Shown: in pieces, positions 17,514 through 25,660 of the stretch
Numbering within the stretch: position 1 is the first letter of the stretch
Layout of the letters: every line of letters starts with the position of its first letter
Assembly: GCF_949152225.1 (NCBI RefSeq)
Contig: NZ_CASCJC010000001.1
Span: 1,302,001 to 1,366,000, forward strand
Source: Ligilactobacillus sp900765635
Lineage (GTDB): Bacteria; Bacillota; Bacilli; Lactobacillales; Lactobacillaceae
Length of the DNA: 64,000 nucleotides
Direction of reading: 5' to 3'
The notes under the pieces: model-generated
Database searches by the model: none
Told to the model about the DNA's origin: nothing
What the model saw: only the letters and a program-made list of their open reading frames with translations
Position numbers and translations under genes: made by a program

Positions 17514-17535
17514 ACTACTTTTTTAAAATTTAATT

Positions 17536-18228
17536 TTAAAGAGCGTTTGTATCAACAGTTACGCTAGGGCCAAATGTTGATGCCAAGGAAACATGTTTCA
17601 TGTATGTTCCTTTAACTGCAGCAGGACGAGCCTTTGCAATTACATCGTAAACTGTTTGGAAGTTACCTAAGATAGCTTCTTGTGTAAATGATACTTTACC
17701 AAGTGGCACATGAACGTTACCGTTACGATCTGTACGGTAAGTTACCTTACCAGCTTTAGAATCGGAAACAGCTTTTGTTACGTCCATTGTAACTGTACCA
17801 GTCTTAGGGTTAGGCATTAAGCCTTTAGGTCCAAGAACACGACCTAAACGACCAACTTGAGCCATCATATCTGGTGTTGCAATCGCAACATCAAAGTCAA
17901 GCCAGCCATCTTGAATGCGTTGTACTAAGTCATCGTCACCGACAACATCTGCACCAGCTTCTAAAGCTTCTTTAGCCTTAGGACCCTTTGCAAATACAAC
18001 AACTGTTTGATCTTTACCTGTACCGTTTGGTAAAACAACAGCACCACGTAATTGTTGATCAGCTTGTTTTGTATCAACGTTTAAGTTGAATGCTACTTCG
18101 ATTGTTGCATCAAAGTTAGCAAAGTCGATTTCTTTAACTAAAGCAATAGCTTCGTTTGCTGTGTATGCCTTGCCTGCTTCGACTTTTTTAGCAGCTTCTA
18201 AATATTTCTTGCTTTTCTTTTTAGCCAT
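17536..18228 (-). CDS. rplA: 50S ribosomal protein L1
   Basis: 230 residues from MAKKKSKKYLEAAKKVEAGK; the open frame extends upstream without a ribosome site, while AAGGAGG precedes ATG 18228. The L1 signature VGRLGRVLGPKGLMPNPKTGTV appears in split form (GRVLGPKGLMPNPKTGT). It binds 23S rRNA at the L1 stalk and represses the rplK-rplA mRNA in other bacteria. Confidence 0.97.
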   Translation of the reverse strand: MAKKKSKKYLEAAKKVEAGKAYTANEAIALVKEIDFANFDATIEVAFNLNVDTKQADQQLRGAVVLPNGTGKDQTVVVFAKGPKAKEALEAGADVVGDDDLVQRIQDGWLDFDVAIATPDMMAQVGRLGRVLGPKGLMPNPKTGTVTMDVTKAVSDSKAGKVTYRTDRNGNVHVPLGKVSFTQEAILGNFQTVYDVIAKARPAAVKGTYMKHVSLASTFGPSVTVDTNAL

Positions 18229-18251
18229 TAGTGAATTTCCTCCTTGCAATA

Positions 18252-18277
18252 TGTGGTCTATCGGATATACCTCCCAC
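18252..18277 (-). promoter_or_regulatory. possible L1-binding motif upstream of rplA
   Basis: GTGGGAGGT, then ten bases, then a GACCACA block lie just upstream of the rplA ribosome site. The same GTGGGAGGT...ACCACA pair occurs upstream of rplK (18782-18817). The pair can form a stem-like element resembling the L1 site of 23S rRNA. Confidence 0.45.
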
Positions 18278-18331
18278 TTGACACATTTATTTTCATAAAG
18301 TGTCCGTCTGAGAAGCATGGCCGTAGAAAGA

Positions 18332-18757
18332 TTAGTCTTCTACAACAAAGCCCATGCTTCGTGCAGTACCTTCAATCATGCGCATAGCAGCTTCAACGTC
18401 TGCAGCGTTTAGATCTTGCATCTTTGTTTCGGCGATTTCTTTAACTTGTGCTTTTGTAACTGTAGCAACTTTGTTTGTGTTTGGTTCGCCGGAACCTTTT
18501 TCTACACCAGCAGCTTTCTTAAGTAAAACTGCAGCAGGTGGTGTCTTTGTAACGAAGTCGAAAGTACGATCTTCGTAAACAGAGATCACAACAGGAATAA
18601 TCATACCAGCTTGGTCAGCCGTACGAGCGTTAAATTCCTTTGTGAAGCCCATGATATTGATACCTGCTTGACCTAAAGCAGGACCAACTGGTGGCGCTGG
18701 AGTCGCCTTGCCAGCAGGAATTTGTAATTTAACAACGTTGATTACGTTTTTTGCCAC
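18332..18757 (-). CDS. rplK: 50S ribosomal protein L11
   Basis: 141 residues from a GTG start (VAKNVINVVKLQIPAGKATP); AAGGAGGT lies six bases upstream, so the longer ATG frame to 18817 is not used. PPVGPALGQAGINIMGF and the C-terminal rRNA-binding region are typical. L11 forms part of the GTPase-associated centre. First gene of the L11-L1 unit. Confidence 0.96.
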   Translation of the reverse strand: MAKNVINVVKLQIPAGKATPAPPVGPALGQAGINIMGFTKEFNARTADQAGMIIPVVISVYEDRTFDFVTKTPPAAVLLKKAAGVEKGSGEPNTNKVATVTKAQVKEIAETKMQDLNAADVEAAMRMIEGTARSMGFVVED

Positions 18758-18781
18758 GGTAAAAACCTCCTTAGTTCCGTG

Positions 18782-18817
18782 TGTGGTACGGATGGTCAGC
18801 AAAATTTGACCTCCCAC
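18782..18817 (-). promoter_or_regulatory. possible L1-binding leader motif upstream of rplK
   Basis: GTGGGAGGT at the 5' side and ACCACA at the 3' side enclose about 20 bases just before the rplK ribosome site, matching the pair before rplA. L1 autoregulation at this position is known in other bacteria; here it is inferred. Confidence 0.5.
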
Positions 18818-18844
18818 GATGTATACAGTTAAGCATACTCGTAT

Positions 18845-18873
18845 AATATAGCACGCTTATTTAGCAAATGCAA
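18845..18873 (-). promoter_or_regulatory. promoter of rplK-rplA
   Basis: TTGCAT and TATATT on the minus strand are 17 bases apart, and transcription would start about 80 bases before the GTG start codon, leaving room for the leader motif. Confidence 0.55.
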
Positions 18874-18888
18874 GCATTTATAGATAAA

Positions 18889-19731
18889 TTAATTTGCGTC
18901 AAATAAAAATTTACCTATTTTCTGATCGATTTGACGATTTTCATGTAATAAGCTATGTGCAGCTTTTTTTCCTTTAATAATCATTTCTTCATAGCGTTGT
19001 TTACGTAATAAATACCGTAGTGAAGCAGCCGAATTAATTGAAACTTCCCCATCAGAATGGGTACCATTTTGCAAATCTCCCATGATATTTAAAAAATGTG
19101 TCTTAGCCGAAATGTGATCGCTGTGCTGTTTAATCTTACGATACAGAGGCGTCATCACTTTGGGCCCTTTTTTTGTCAATGGCAGGTTTTCGATTTCTTT
19201 GCTGCTTTTGCCCGTTTCATAATCATTATACGGTGCACCTAAGGAAACGACTTTAGCAACTTGCGCGACATTACTGGCACTACCATATAAACTCAAATAG
19301 CGCATCACCGTCACGCCTCCCATTGAATGAGCGACAATGTTTACTTCTTTGACACCATATTTTAAACGCAACGTAGACATTATAGTCCAAAGCCATCTAG
19401 CCTGTGTCGTCACGTTATGTGTATTATCGGTAAAAATAACTTGAATAAAGCCATCGGGTAATTTAGGATTGCCACTGACTTTGAGTTCACCATCTTTTGT
19501 TATTCGCATCACTGCACTCTTTTGGCCCCAGCCATTTTGCTCGAAGCGATGCAACATCAAACCAAATGATGCACGATTTCCCAAGTAACCATGAATAAAT
19601 AAAGTCGGTATTTGTTTAGTGTTGACCGTTTTTTGCGCTCCATGCGGTGCACCTAACCTATGCCATAAATAACCAGCTAAAGTCAACATGATCAAAAAAG
19701 TTGTCGCTAAATATTTCAAACCACGTTTCAT
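18889..19731 (-). CDS. DUF915 alpha/beta hydrolase, membrane-anchored or secreted
   Basis: About 280 residues from ATG 19731 (AGGTGG upstream). A signal-anchor of about 20 residues (YLATTFLIMLTLAGYLW) starts the protein. The hydrolase core shows oxyanion loop FIHGYLGNRASFG, nucleophile elbow IVAHSMGGVTVMRYL and a later SDGEVSINSA region, with His near the C-terminus (KAAHSLLHENRQ). DUF915 proteins are common lactobacillar surface hydrolases with unknown substrate; lipase or esterase activity is likely. Between nusG and the L11 promoter. Confidence 0.85.
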   Translation of the reverse strand: MKRGLKYLATTFLIMLTLAGYLWHRLGAPHGAQKTVNTKQIPTLFIHGYLGNRASFGLMLHRFEQNGWGQKSAVMRITKDGELKVSGNPKLPDGFIQVIFTDNTHNVTTQARWLWTIMSTLRLKYGVKEVNIVAHSMGGVTVMRYLSLYGSASNVAQVAKVVSLGAPYNDYETGKSSKEIENLPLTKKGPKVMTPLYRKIKQHSDHISAKTHFLNIMGDLQNGTHSDGEVSINSAASLRYLLRKQRYEEMIIKGKKAAHSLLHENRQIDQKIGKFLFDAN

Positions 19732-19749
19732 AATTCCACCTGCTTTCAC

Positions 19750-19788
19750 AAAAAAATTCCGCAAGCTTGCTTAAACAAACTCACGGAA
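19750..19788 (-). terminator. terminator of nusG
   Basis: TTCCGTGAG and the CTTGCGGAA arm form a stem with internal mismatches followed by seven T residues, directly after the nusG stop. Confidence 0.7.
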
Positions 19789-19794
19789 CTCGGC

Positions 19795-20346
19795 TTAAAC
19801 AAGCTTATCTACTTGATCAAAGTTCAATTCTGCAGAAGTTTCACGTCCAAACATATCAATATCGACATGTAATTTCATCTTTTCATTATCGATGGCAGTA
19901 ATCTTTCCAACTAAGCCACTAAAGGCACCATCGATGATTGTTACGCTTTCCCCAATTTCAGCGTCGAATTTTTCATGGCGACTACTCATTCCTAATTGAC
20001 GCAAAATCCCTTGGATTTCTTCATCTAACAATGGAGCAGGTTTACTACCAGCACCATGTGAACCAACAAAACCAGTTACCCCTGGGGTATTACGTACAAC
20101 ATACCATGAACGATCGGTCATCACCATTTCCACTAAAACATAACCCGGAAAAGTCTTTAAAAATTCAACTTTTTCCTTACCTGTCTTAGTAGTTTCAACT
20201 TTTTCTTCTTCAGGAACAACCACGCGGAAAATAAAGTCTTCCATCCCCATTGATTGTGCACGTGATTCAAGATTGGTCTTAACTTTATTTTCGTAACCAG
20301 CATAGGTGTGTAACACATACCATTTCTTTTCAAACGTTTCTGCCAT
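19795..20346 (-). CDS. nusG: transcription termination/antitermination protein NusG
   Basis: 183 residues. NGN domain: KKWYVLHTYAGYENKVKTNLE and FPGYVLVEMVMTDRSWYVVRNTPGVTGFVG in split form; C-terminal KOW domain: GESVTIIDGAFSGLVGKI. It binds RNA polymerase and modulates pausing and termination. ATG 20346 has GGAG eight bases upstream. It has its own -10 element and a leader hairpin. Confidence 0.97.
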   Translation of the reverse strand: MAETFEKKWYVLHTYAGYENKVKTNLESRAQSMGMEDFIFRVVVPEEEKVETTKTGKEKVEFLKTFPGYVLVEMVMTDRSWYVVRNTPGVTGFVGSHGAGSKPAPLLDEEIQGILRQLGMSSRHEKFDAEIGESVTIIDGAFSGLVGKITAIDNEKMKLHVDIDMFGRETSAELNFDQVDKLV

Positions 20347-20385
20347 CTCATTTTCTCCTTAATTCTTTTTTAATCTATCCAAAAT

Positions 20386-20408
20386 AAAAAAACCTCGATC
20401 CCTCGAAG
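20386..20408 (-). terminator. terminator-like hairpin in the nusG leader
   Basis: CTTCGA and TCGAGG around a four-base loop are followed by seven T residues, between the nusG -10 element and its start codon. It may act as an attenuator. Confidence 0.5.
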
Positions 20409-20423
20409 CTTTCTTTCGCCTAA

Positions 20424-20429
20424 ATTATA
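20424..20429 (-). promoter_or_regulatory. -10 element of nusG
   Basis: Perfect TATAAT on the minus strand, about 78 bases before the nusG start. The -35 region would fall in the secE terminator stem. Confidence 0.5.
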
Positions 20430-20431
20430 AC

Positions 20432-20456
20432 AAAAAAAGACTGGCTTGACCAGTCT
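20432..20456 (-). terminator. terminator of rpmG-secE
   Basis: AGACTGG and CCAGTCT form a perfect stem with a five-base loop, followed by seven T residues, 13 bases after the secE stop. Confidence 0.8.
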
Positions 20457-20469
20457 GTTTCTTATCAGT

Positions 20470-20640
20470 TTACTTAGCTAAAAGTGTTAACCCTGCTTGT
20501 ACCGCATAATCAACTACTGCAAAGAATACTGCAAAAGCGATTGTCATCAAGACAACGGTTGATGTATCGCGTTTGGTTTCTTTACCAGTCAACCAAGTTG
20601 TGTCCTTCATCGTTTGGACAACACTCTTGAAAAATTTCAT
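20470..20640 (-). CDS. secE: preprotein translocase subunit SecE
   Basis: 56 residues read directly from the minus strand: MKFFKSVVQTMKDTTWLTGK, then a single membrane helix (TVVLMTIAFAVFFAVVDYAV). SecE clamps SecY in the membrane. Length and position between rpmG and nusG are standard. AGGAGAAG precedes the ATG. Confidence 0.95.
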   Translation of the reverse strand: MKFFKSVVQTMKDTTWLTGKETKRDTSTVVLMTIAFAVFFAVVDYAVQAGLTLLAK

Positions 20641-20670
20641 TTGCTCTTCTCCTTTTTACGATCCGTTTGC

Positions 20671-20823
20671 TTATTTCGTTTCACGATGTAGCGTGTGTGT
20701 ACCACAATACTTACAAAACTTTTTAACTTCTAAACGTTGCACACGATTATGATTTTCTGTAATCGTGTAATTCCGCGAGCCGCATTCCGAGCACGCTAAA
20801 GCGATTTTTTTCTTTGCTCCCAT
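20671..20823 (-). CDS. rpmG: 50S ribosomal protein L33
   Basis: 50 residues from MGAKKKIALACSECGSRNY with AAGGAGAG upstream; the frame continues to 20907 but without support. The zinc-binding form of L33 is shown by CSEC and CKYC. No sigH-like gene is found between it and yacP. Confidence 0.95.
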   Translation of the reverse strand: MGAKKKIALACSECGSRNYTITENHNRVQRLEVKKFCKYCGTHTLHRETK

Positions 20824-20887
20824 TTTGTAGCTCTCCTTACATTTAATCATTATATACTCTATCACGCTAGCCTTCAACTTGTCAAAT

Positions 20888-21409
20888 TCACTTAGACAAA
20901 TGATCACGTAAACGTGCTAGCCGATCTAATTGTTGTTCACTCCATGGACTGCGTCGTACCGAAGCTTCATCTTGATATTTGCGCGTTGCCACATGCACTT
21001 CTTTTTTAGCTTGTTTAATATCTTGATACAATTCCCAAGCAGGTTTGCGCATCGCTCCTTTTGAAAAGACAACCCATTGTTCCGCTTGATCGCTAGTAGC
21101 AACTGTGACTTGGACTAGGGGACTTTGAAGTTTAACAGCTAGCATTTCAATATAAGTATCGGCCGTTTGTCCTTCATCTGTCCAAACAACTTCTAATTCA
21201 TATTGGCGATAGCTTTTTGAAAGTCCTGGCACAAACATCGCATCAAAAACGACGATAATTTCATAATTGGTTTGGCGCTTATAATTAGATAAAATACGTA
21301 ACAATTCATCACGTGCATCCCCTAATAGATCGGCTTTTTTTAATTTTTCGAGTTGTGGCCAATTTCCGATCATATTATATGCATCTACAATTAAAATATT
21401 TTTACGCAT
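20888..21409 (-). CDS. rae1: NYN-domain ribosome-associated endoribonuclease (Rae1/YacP)
   Basis: 173 residues. NYN/PIN-like acidic active site: NILIVDAYNMIGNWPQL, VVFDAMFVPG and TADTYIEMLA. In Bacillus, Rae1 cuts mRNA in the ribosomal A site. Start at 21409, two bases after the rlmB stop; usual place in the cysS-rlmB-yacP cluster. Confidence 0.9.
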   Translation of the reverse strand: MRKNILIVDAYNMIGNWPQLEKLKKADLLGDARDELLRILSNYKRQTNYEIIVVFDAMFVPGLSKSYRQYELEVVWTDEGQTADTYIEMLAVKLQSPLVQVTVATSDQAEQWVVFSKGAMRKPAWELYQDIKQAKKEVHVATRKYQDEASVRRSPWSEQQLDRLARLRDHLSK

Positions 21410-21411
21410 CG

Positions 21412-22155
21412 CTAATTGCCTCGGCTACTAAAGCCTTGATAAATTAACAAACCAGTCGCTACGCTCGCATTTAAACTTTGCACATGACCAATCATTGGAA
21501 TCGTCAATAACGCATCACAACTCTTCTTTAATAACGGCGAAATGCCTTTGCCTTCATTGCCAATCACCAAGGCCACTGCTCCTTTAGCATCCCACGTACG
21601 ATAATCTTGTCCTTGCATATCTGTTCCAAAGATCCACACGCCACGTTTCTTTAACTCTTCTGCGGTTTGTACAAGGTTTGTGACACGCGCAACTGGAACA
21701 TATTCAATCGCCCCAGTTGAAGTCTTAGCAACAGTAGCTGTTAATTGAACTGCGCGTCTTTTAGGGATGATGATGCCGTGAACGCCAGCAGCATCAGCCG
21801 TTCGCATAATCGAACCTAAATTATGTGGATCTTCAATTCCATCTAAAATCAAGAAAAACGGCTCTTCATCTTTAGCTTTAGCCCTAGCAAATAAATCATC
21901 GATTGTCGCATAAGTATAAGCAGCAACTGCCAAGATTACGCCTTGATGATTTTGCCCATCGGCTAGCAAGTCTAATTTAGTCTTAGGAACTTGCGCAACA
22001 ACCACTTCTTTTTTCTTGGCAAGCATCATTAAGTCTTTAATCGCATCTGATTTTAAACCACTTTGAACAAAAAGCTTATTGCAAGCCGTATTTTGCTTGA
22101 GCGCTGCCATAACCGGATGGCGTCCAATAATAAAATCTTGTTGCTTTTCTTCCAT
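21412..22155 (-). CDS. rlmB: 23S rRNA 2'-O-methyltransferase RlmB
   Basis: 247 residues. N-terminal L30e-like substrate domain (IIGRHPVMAALKQN), then SPOUT methyltransferase with LDGIEDPHNLGSIMRTADAAG, IGNEGKGISPLLKKSC and IPMIGHVQSLNASVA. It methylates the G2251-equivalent in 23S rRNA. Starts directly at the mrnC stop, so coupled. Confidence 0.95.
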   Translation of the reverse strand: MEEKQQDFIIGRHPVMAALKQNTACNKLFVQSGLKSDAIKDLMMLAKKKEVVVAQVPKTKLDLLADGQNHQGVILAVAAYTYATIDDLFARAKAKDEEPFFLILDGIEDPHNLGSIMRTADAAGVHGIIIPKRRAVQLTATVAKTSTGAIEYVPVARVTNLVQTAEELKKRGVWIFGTDMQGQDYRTWDAKGAVALVIGNEGKGISPLLKKSCDALLTIPMIGHVQSLNASVATGLLIYQGFSSRGN

Positions 22156-22557
22156 CTATTTTTTCTCCTCTTGAACTGTCTTGATACACCAAGCAGCCAA
22201 TTCCTCCAAACGTTCTTGTTGACCACTCAAATAAAGATAACCAAATAACGCCTCAAAGCCCGTTGAAACACGATAAGTCAAAACCGAAGTATTCTTGGCA
22301 GAAGTATGACTTTTAGCATTGCGTCCCCGCTTGTAAAATTCTAATTCTTCAGCACTTAATAAATCTTGTTCTTGCATTTTTTCAATCAATGCCGCCTGGG
22401 CTTTGGCAGAAACATAACGTGTTGCTGTATGATGTAACTTGGTTGGTTTAGTCATTCCGTTAGCTAATAAGTGTTGTCTGACATAAACTTCATAGATTGC
22501 ATCCCCCATGTAAGCTAAGGCTATCCCATTCATTTGGCGATAATCCATCTGTGTCAT
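22156..22557 (-). CDS. mrnC: Mini-ribonuclease III
   Basis: 133 residues with only the RNase III catalytic domain: NGIALAYMGDAIYEVYVRQH carries the catalytic Asp, and YKRGRNAKSHTSAK follows. No dsRNA-binding domain, as in the Mini-III family that matures 23S rRNA ends. Lies one base after the cysS stop codon. Confidence 0.95.
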   Translation of the reverse strand: MTQMDYRQMNGIALAYMGDAIYEVYVRQHLLANGMTKPTKLHHTATRYVSAKAQAALIEKMQEQDLLSAEELEFYKRGRNAKSHTSAKNTSVLTYRVSTGFEALFGYLYLSGQQERLEELAAWCIKTVQEEKK

Positions 22558-22558
22558 A

Positions 22559-23971
22559 TTAAATCCTCTTCCATCTAGTTCCTTGGGCAGTATCTTCTAA
22601 AATAATACCTTGTTGCTTTAATTGATCTCTGATTTCATCGCTACGTGCAAAATCTTTATTTTTTCTAGCTTCATTTCTTTCCAAAATCAACTCTTCAATA
22701 GTTTGATCCAAAAGTTCATTTTCTGTTGTAAACTCGATTCCAAAAATAGCACAAATTTTAGCAAAGTGTTCTTGTAAGAAAACAAGAGTCGCTTTAGTCA
22801 CAATAGTTTCATTAGCATAAATATTTAATAGTTTAGCCATTTCATAAACGACCGTAATTCCATTTTGTGCATTAAAATCATCGTCCATCGCAGCTATAAA
22901 ATCCTCTTCTAAGGCTTCAAATTTAGCAACAATTTCTTTGTTTAATTCATCTTGTTTAGCATCATTTAACCGATATGCTAAATTTTGCCAAGCCGTGGTT
23001 AATTTAGCTAGATTCGTCTTTGCTTCTGTCAAACTTGTTTCATTGTAGCGAATTGGATGACGATATTGTGTCGTAGCCATCAAAAAACGCACGATTTGTG
23101 GATCAATTTGTTTGACTAATTCATGGACGGTTACAAAATTACCTAACGATTTACTCATCTTTTCATCGTCTTTTCCAACCGTCACAAAACCATTGTGTAG
23201 CCAATAACGTGCAAATTGTTTTCCCGTCTTAGCCTCACTTTGGGCAATTTCATTTTCATGATGTGGAAATTCTAAATCTTGACCACCTGCATGAATATCG
23301 ATGGTTTCACCTAAAAATTTAGTCGCCATTACAGAACACTCGATATGCCAGCCCGGACGCCCCAAGCCCCATGGTGATTGCCAACTGATTTCTTCTGGCT
23401 TAGCTGCCTTCCATAAAGCAAAATCAAGCGGATCTTCTTTTTTATCTTGATCACTACTGTTGACACGCGCACTTGCACCTTGCTCTAATTCATCGATTGC
23501 TTGGCTCGATAACTTGCCGTAATCTTTAAACTTACGTGTCCGATAATAAACATCACCTTTAGCTTCATAGGCATAACCTTTTTCAATTAAGACCGCAATA
23601 AAATCGATGATATCATCCATTGTTTCCATTACTCTAGGATTAAGTGTTGCTTGTTTAACATTTAAGGCTTTTGTATCTTCATAAAAGGCCGCAATATATT
23701 TTTGTGTTAATTCTTGCACACTAATTTTTTCTTCTTTGGCTGCATTGATAATCTTATCATCCACATCAGTAAAATTAGAAACATATTGCACTTGGTAGCC
23801 TCTAAATTCTAAATAGCGCCGAACTGTATCAAAAGCAATCGCACTACGCGCATTACCAATATGAATATAATTATAAACAGTCGGGCCACAGACATACATT
23901 TTAACTTTGCCTTTTTCTAATTCTTTAAATTCTTCTTTTTGCTTAGTCAAAGTATTGTAAATTTGAATCAC
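22559..23971 (-). CDS. cysS: cysteinyl-tRNA synthetase
   Basis: 470 residues, class I. CGPTVYNYIHIGNARS holds a zinc Cys and the HIGH motif; the other zinc ligands are in HIECSVMA and FPHHENEIAQSE; KMSKSLGN is the KMSKS loop. Charges tRNA-Cys. First gene of the cysS-mrnC-rlmB-rae1 unit, after a terminator that separates it from gltX. Confidence 0.97.
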   Translation of the reverse strand: MIQIYNTLTKQKEEFKELEKGKVKMYVCGPTVYNYIHIGNARSAIAFDTVRRYLEFRGYQVQYVSNFTDVDDKIINAAKEEKISVQELTQKYIAAFYEDTKALNVKQATLNPRVMETMDDIIDFIAVLIEKGYAYEAKGDVYYRTRKFKDYGKLSSQAIDELEQGASARVNSSDQDKKEDPLDFALWKAAKPEEISWQSPWGLGRPGWHIECSVMATKFLGETIDIHAGGQDLEFPHHENEIAQSEAKTGKQFARYWLHNGFVTVGKDDEKMSKSLGNFVTVHELVKQIDPQIVRFLMATTQYRHPIRYNETSLTEAKTNLAKLTTAWQNLAYRLNDAKQDELNKEIVAKFEALEEDFIAAMDDDFNAQNGITVVYEMAKLLNIYANETIVTKATLVFLQEHFAKICAIFGIEFTTENELLDQTIEELILERNEARKNKDFARSDEIRDQLKQQGIILEDTAQGTRWKRI

Positions 23972-24002
23972 TGTTATTCACTTCCTATCCTTCAAATTAT
24001 CC

Positions 24003-24050
24003 AAAAGGCCCGGCCAAAACCATCAAATGGCTTTGCACCGGACCTTTTTT
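24003..24050 (-). terminator. terminator between gltX and cysS
   Basis: GGTCCGG and CCGGGCC arms enclose a second inner stem (CCAT/ATGG) and are followed by TTTT on the minus strand, 14 bases after the gltX stop. It may be a full or partial terminator before cysS. Confidence 0.65.
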
Positions 24051-24063
24051 CTTCTATCAGTTA

Positions 24064-25554
24064 TTATCTGCTCATTTCGGATAATGTTTGTTCCAAATGT
24101 TGTAAGACTTTGGCACGACCGAGCAGTTCGATTGAAGGAGCCAAATCAGGCCCGTGCATTTCGCGGGTCGTTGCGATACGGATTGGCATGTATAACTTAC
24201 GCCCTTTAATCTTTGTTTCTTGTTGAATGCTGCGAATCGCATTTTGAATCTTATAAGTATCAAAAACAGGTAATTCCTTAACTTTTTGCGCAAAAGCATT
24301 CAAAACAACTGCGGCTGATTCATCAGCTAATTCGTTTTTAGCATCTTCGCTTAAGACCGGTGGTTCGTTAAAGAAGATTTCAGATAATTCAACGATTTGT
24401 CCGGTATAAGACATTTGTTGCTTATACAAACTAATCATTTTGCGGGCCCATTCGATTTGCCAAACATCTGGATCTTGTGGTAATCGATTAGCAGCAATTA
24501 ATTGTTCTAAAGCGGAGTCTACAATTCGATCTTCGTCAGCCGCTTTAACATATTGATTGTTAATCCATTCTAGCTTTTTGTTATCAAAAGCTGCTGGCGA
24601 TTTGCTGAGACGTTTTTCATCAAACATCTTGACAAAATCTTTTTGACTAAAGATTTCTGATTCGCCTACAGGAGACCAGCCTAATAAAGTGATGAAGTTA
24701 AACATTGCATCTGGCAAATATCCTAATGAACGATATTGTTCGATAAATTGTAAGATTGTTTCATCACGCTTACTTAATTTCTTACCCGTTTCAGAATTGA
24801 TAATCAATGACATATGTCCAAAAACAGGTGCTTGCCATCCAAATGCCGCATAAACAGCTAATTGCTTAGGTGTATTTGCAACATGATCATCACCACGTAA
24901 AACATGACTAATCTTCATCAAGTGATCATCAACCACTACAGCAAAATTGTAAGTTGGCATGCCATCACGTTTTTTGATAACAAAATCGCCTCCGATAGTA
25001 TCGGATTTGAAGCTAACATGACCTTTTACAATATCATCCCATTCATAAACAACATCATGTGGCACCCGAATACGCACAACTGGCTTTAATCCTTTAGCCT
25101 TAGCTTCTTCTTGACTAGCCTTGATTTCTTCTTTAGTCATGCCTTCGTATTCATAAACATAGCGTGGAGCTTCTCCACGTGCTTTTTGCTCTTCACGTTG
25201 AGCTGCAAGCTCTTCTTCTGTCATATACGATTCGTATGCCAAATCTTTTGCAAGTAATTCTTGAATCAATGGTTCATAGATATCTTTACGTTCTGATTGA
25301 CGATATGGTCCGTATTCACCTGGTTTATCAGGACCTTCATCCCAATCGATTCCTAACCAAGTTAAGTTATCCATTTGACTCTTTTCACCGTCTGCGATAT
25401 TCCGCTTTGTATCAGTGTCTTCAATTCGTAAGACAAAAGTTCCTTTATTGTGTCTTGCAAATAAATAATTGAATAAAGCTGTTCGTGCATTTCCAATATG
25501 CAAATGTCCAGTTGGACTTGGTGCATAACGCACACGAATTTCTTGTTTAGCCAA
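24064..25554 (-). CDS. gltX: glutamyl-tRNA synthetase
   Basis: About 496 residues from a TTG start at 25554 (reading MAKQEIRVRYAPSPTGHLHI), chosen because AGAGG lies seven bases upstream and the family starts there; ATG codons at 25572-25575 sit before the ribosome site. HIGH motif in PSPTGHLHIGNART and KMSKS-like KLSKRDETI. Charges tRNA-Glu, and probably tRNA-Gln for later amidation, as in most Gram-positives; that last point is inference. Confidence 0.95.
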   Translation of the reverse strand: MAKQEIRVRYAPSPTGHLHIGNARTALFNYLFARHNKGTFVLRIEDTDTKRNIADGEKSQMDNLTWLGIDWDEGPDKPGEYGPYRQSERKDIYEPLIQELLAKDLAYESYMTEEELAAQREEQKARGEAPRYVYEYEGMTKEEIKASQEEAKAKGLKPVVRIRVPHDVVYEWDDIVKGHVSFKSDTIGGDFVIKKRDGMPTYNFAVVVDDHLMKISHVLRGDDHVANTPKQLAVYAAFGWQAPVFGHMSLIINSETGKKLSKRDETILQFIEQYRSLGYLPDAMFNFITLLGWSPVGESEIFSQKDFVKMFDEKRLSKSPAAFDNKKLEWINNQYVKAADEDRIVDSALEQLIAANRLPQDPDVWQIEWARKMISLYKQQMSYTGQIVELSEIFFNEPPVLSEDAKNELADESAAVVLNAFAQKVKELPVFDTYKIQNAIRSIQQETKIKGRKLYMPIRIATTREMHGPDLAPSIELLGRAKVLQHLEQTLSEMSR

Positions 25555-25660
25555 TTTCAACGCCTCTTTCATCACTTTTTATATCCACTATTTGTACCAC
25601 ACTTGGCACATACCTTGTTAATTTTACACTGAATATCTTAAAAAATAAACCCGTTTTAAA

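Noticed and set aside
23972..24063. T-box leader before cysS
   Set aside because: The gap is only 92 bases and has one terminator stem; there is no room for a stem I or the T-box sequence.
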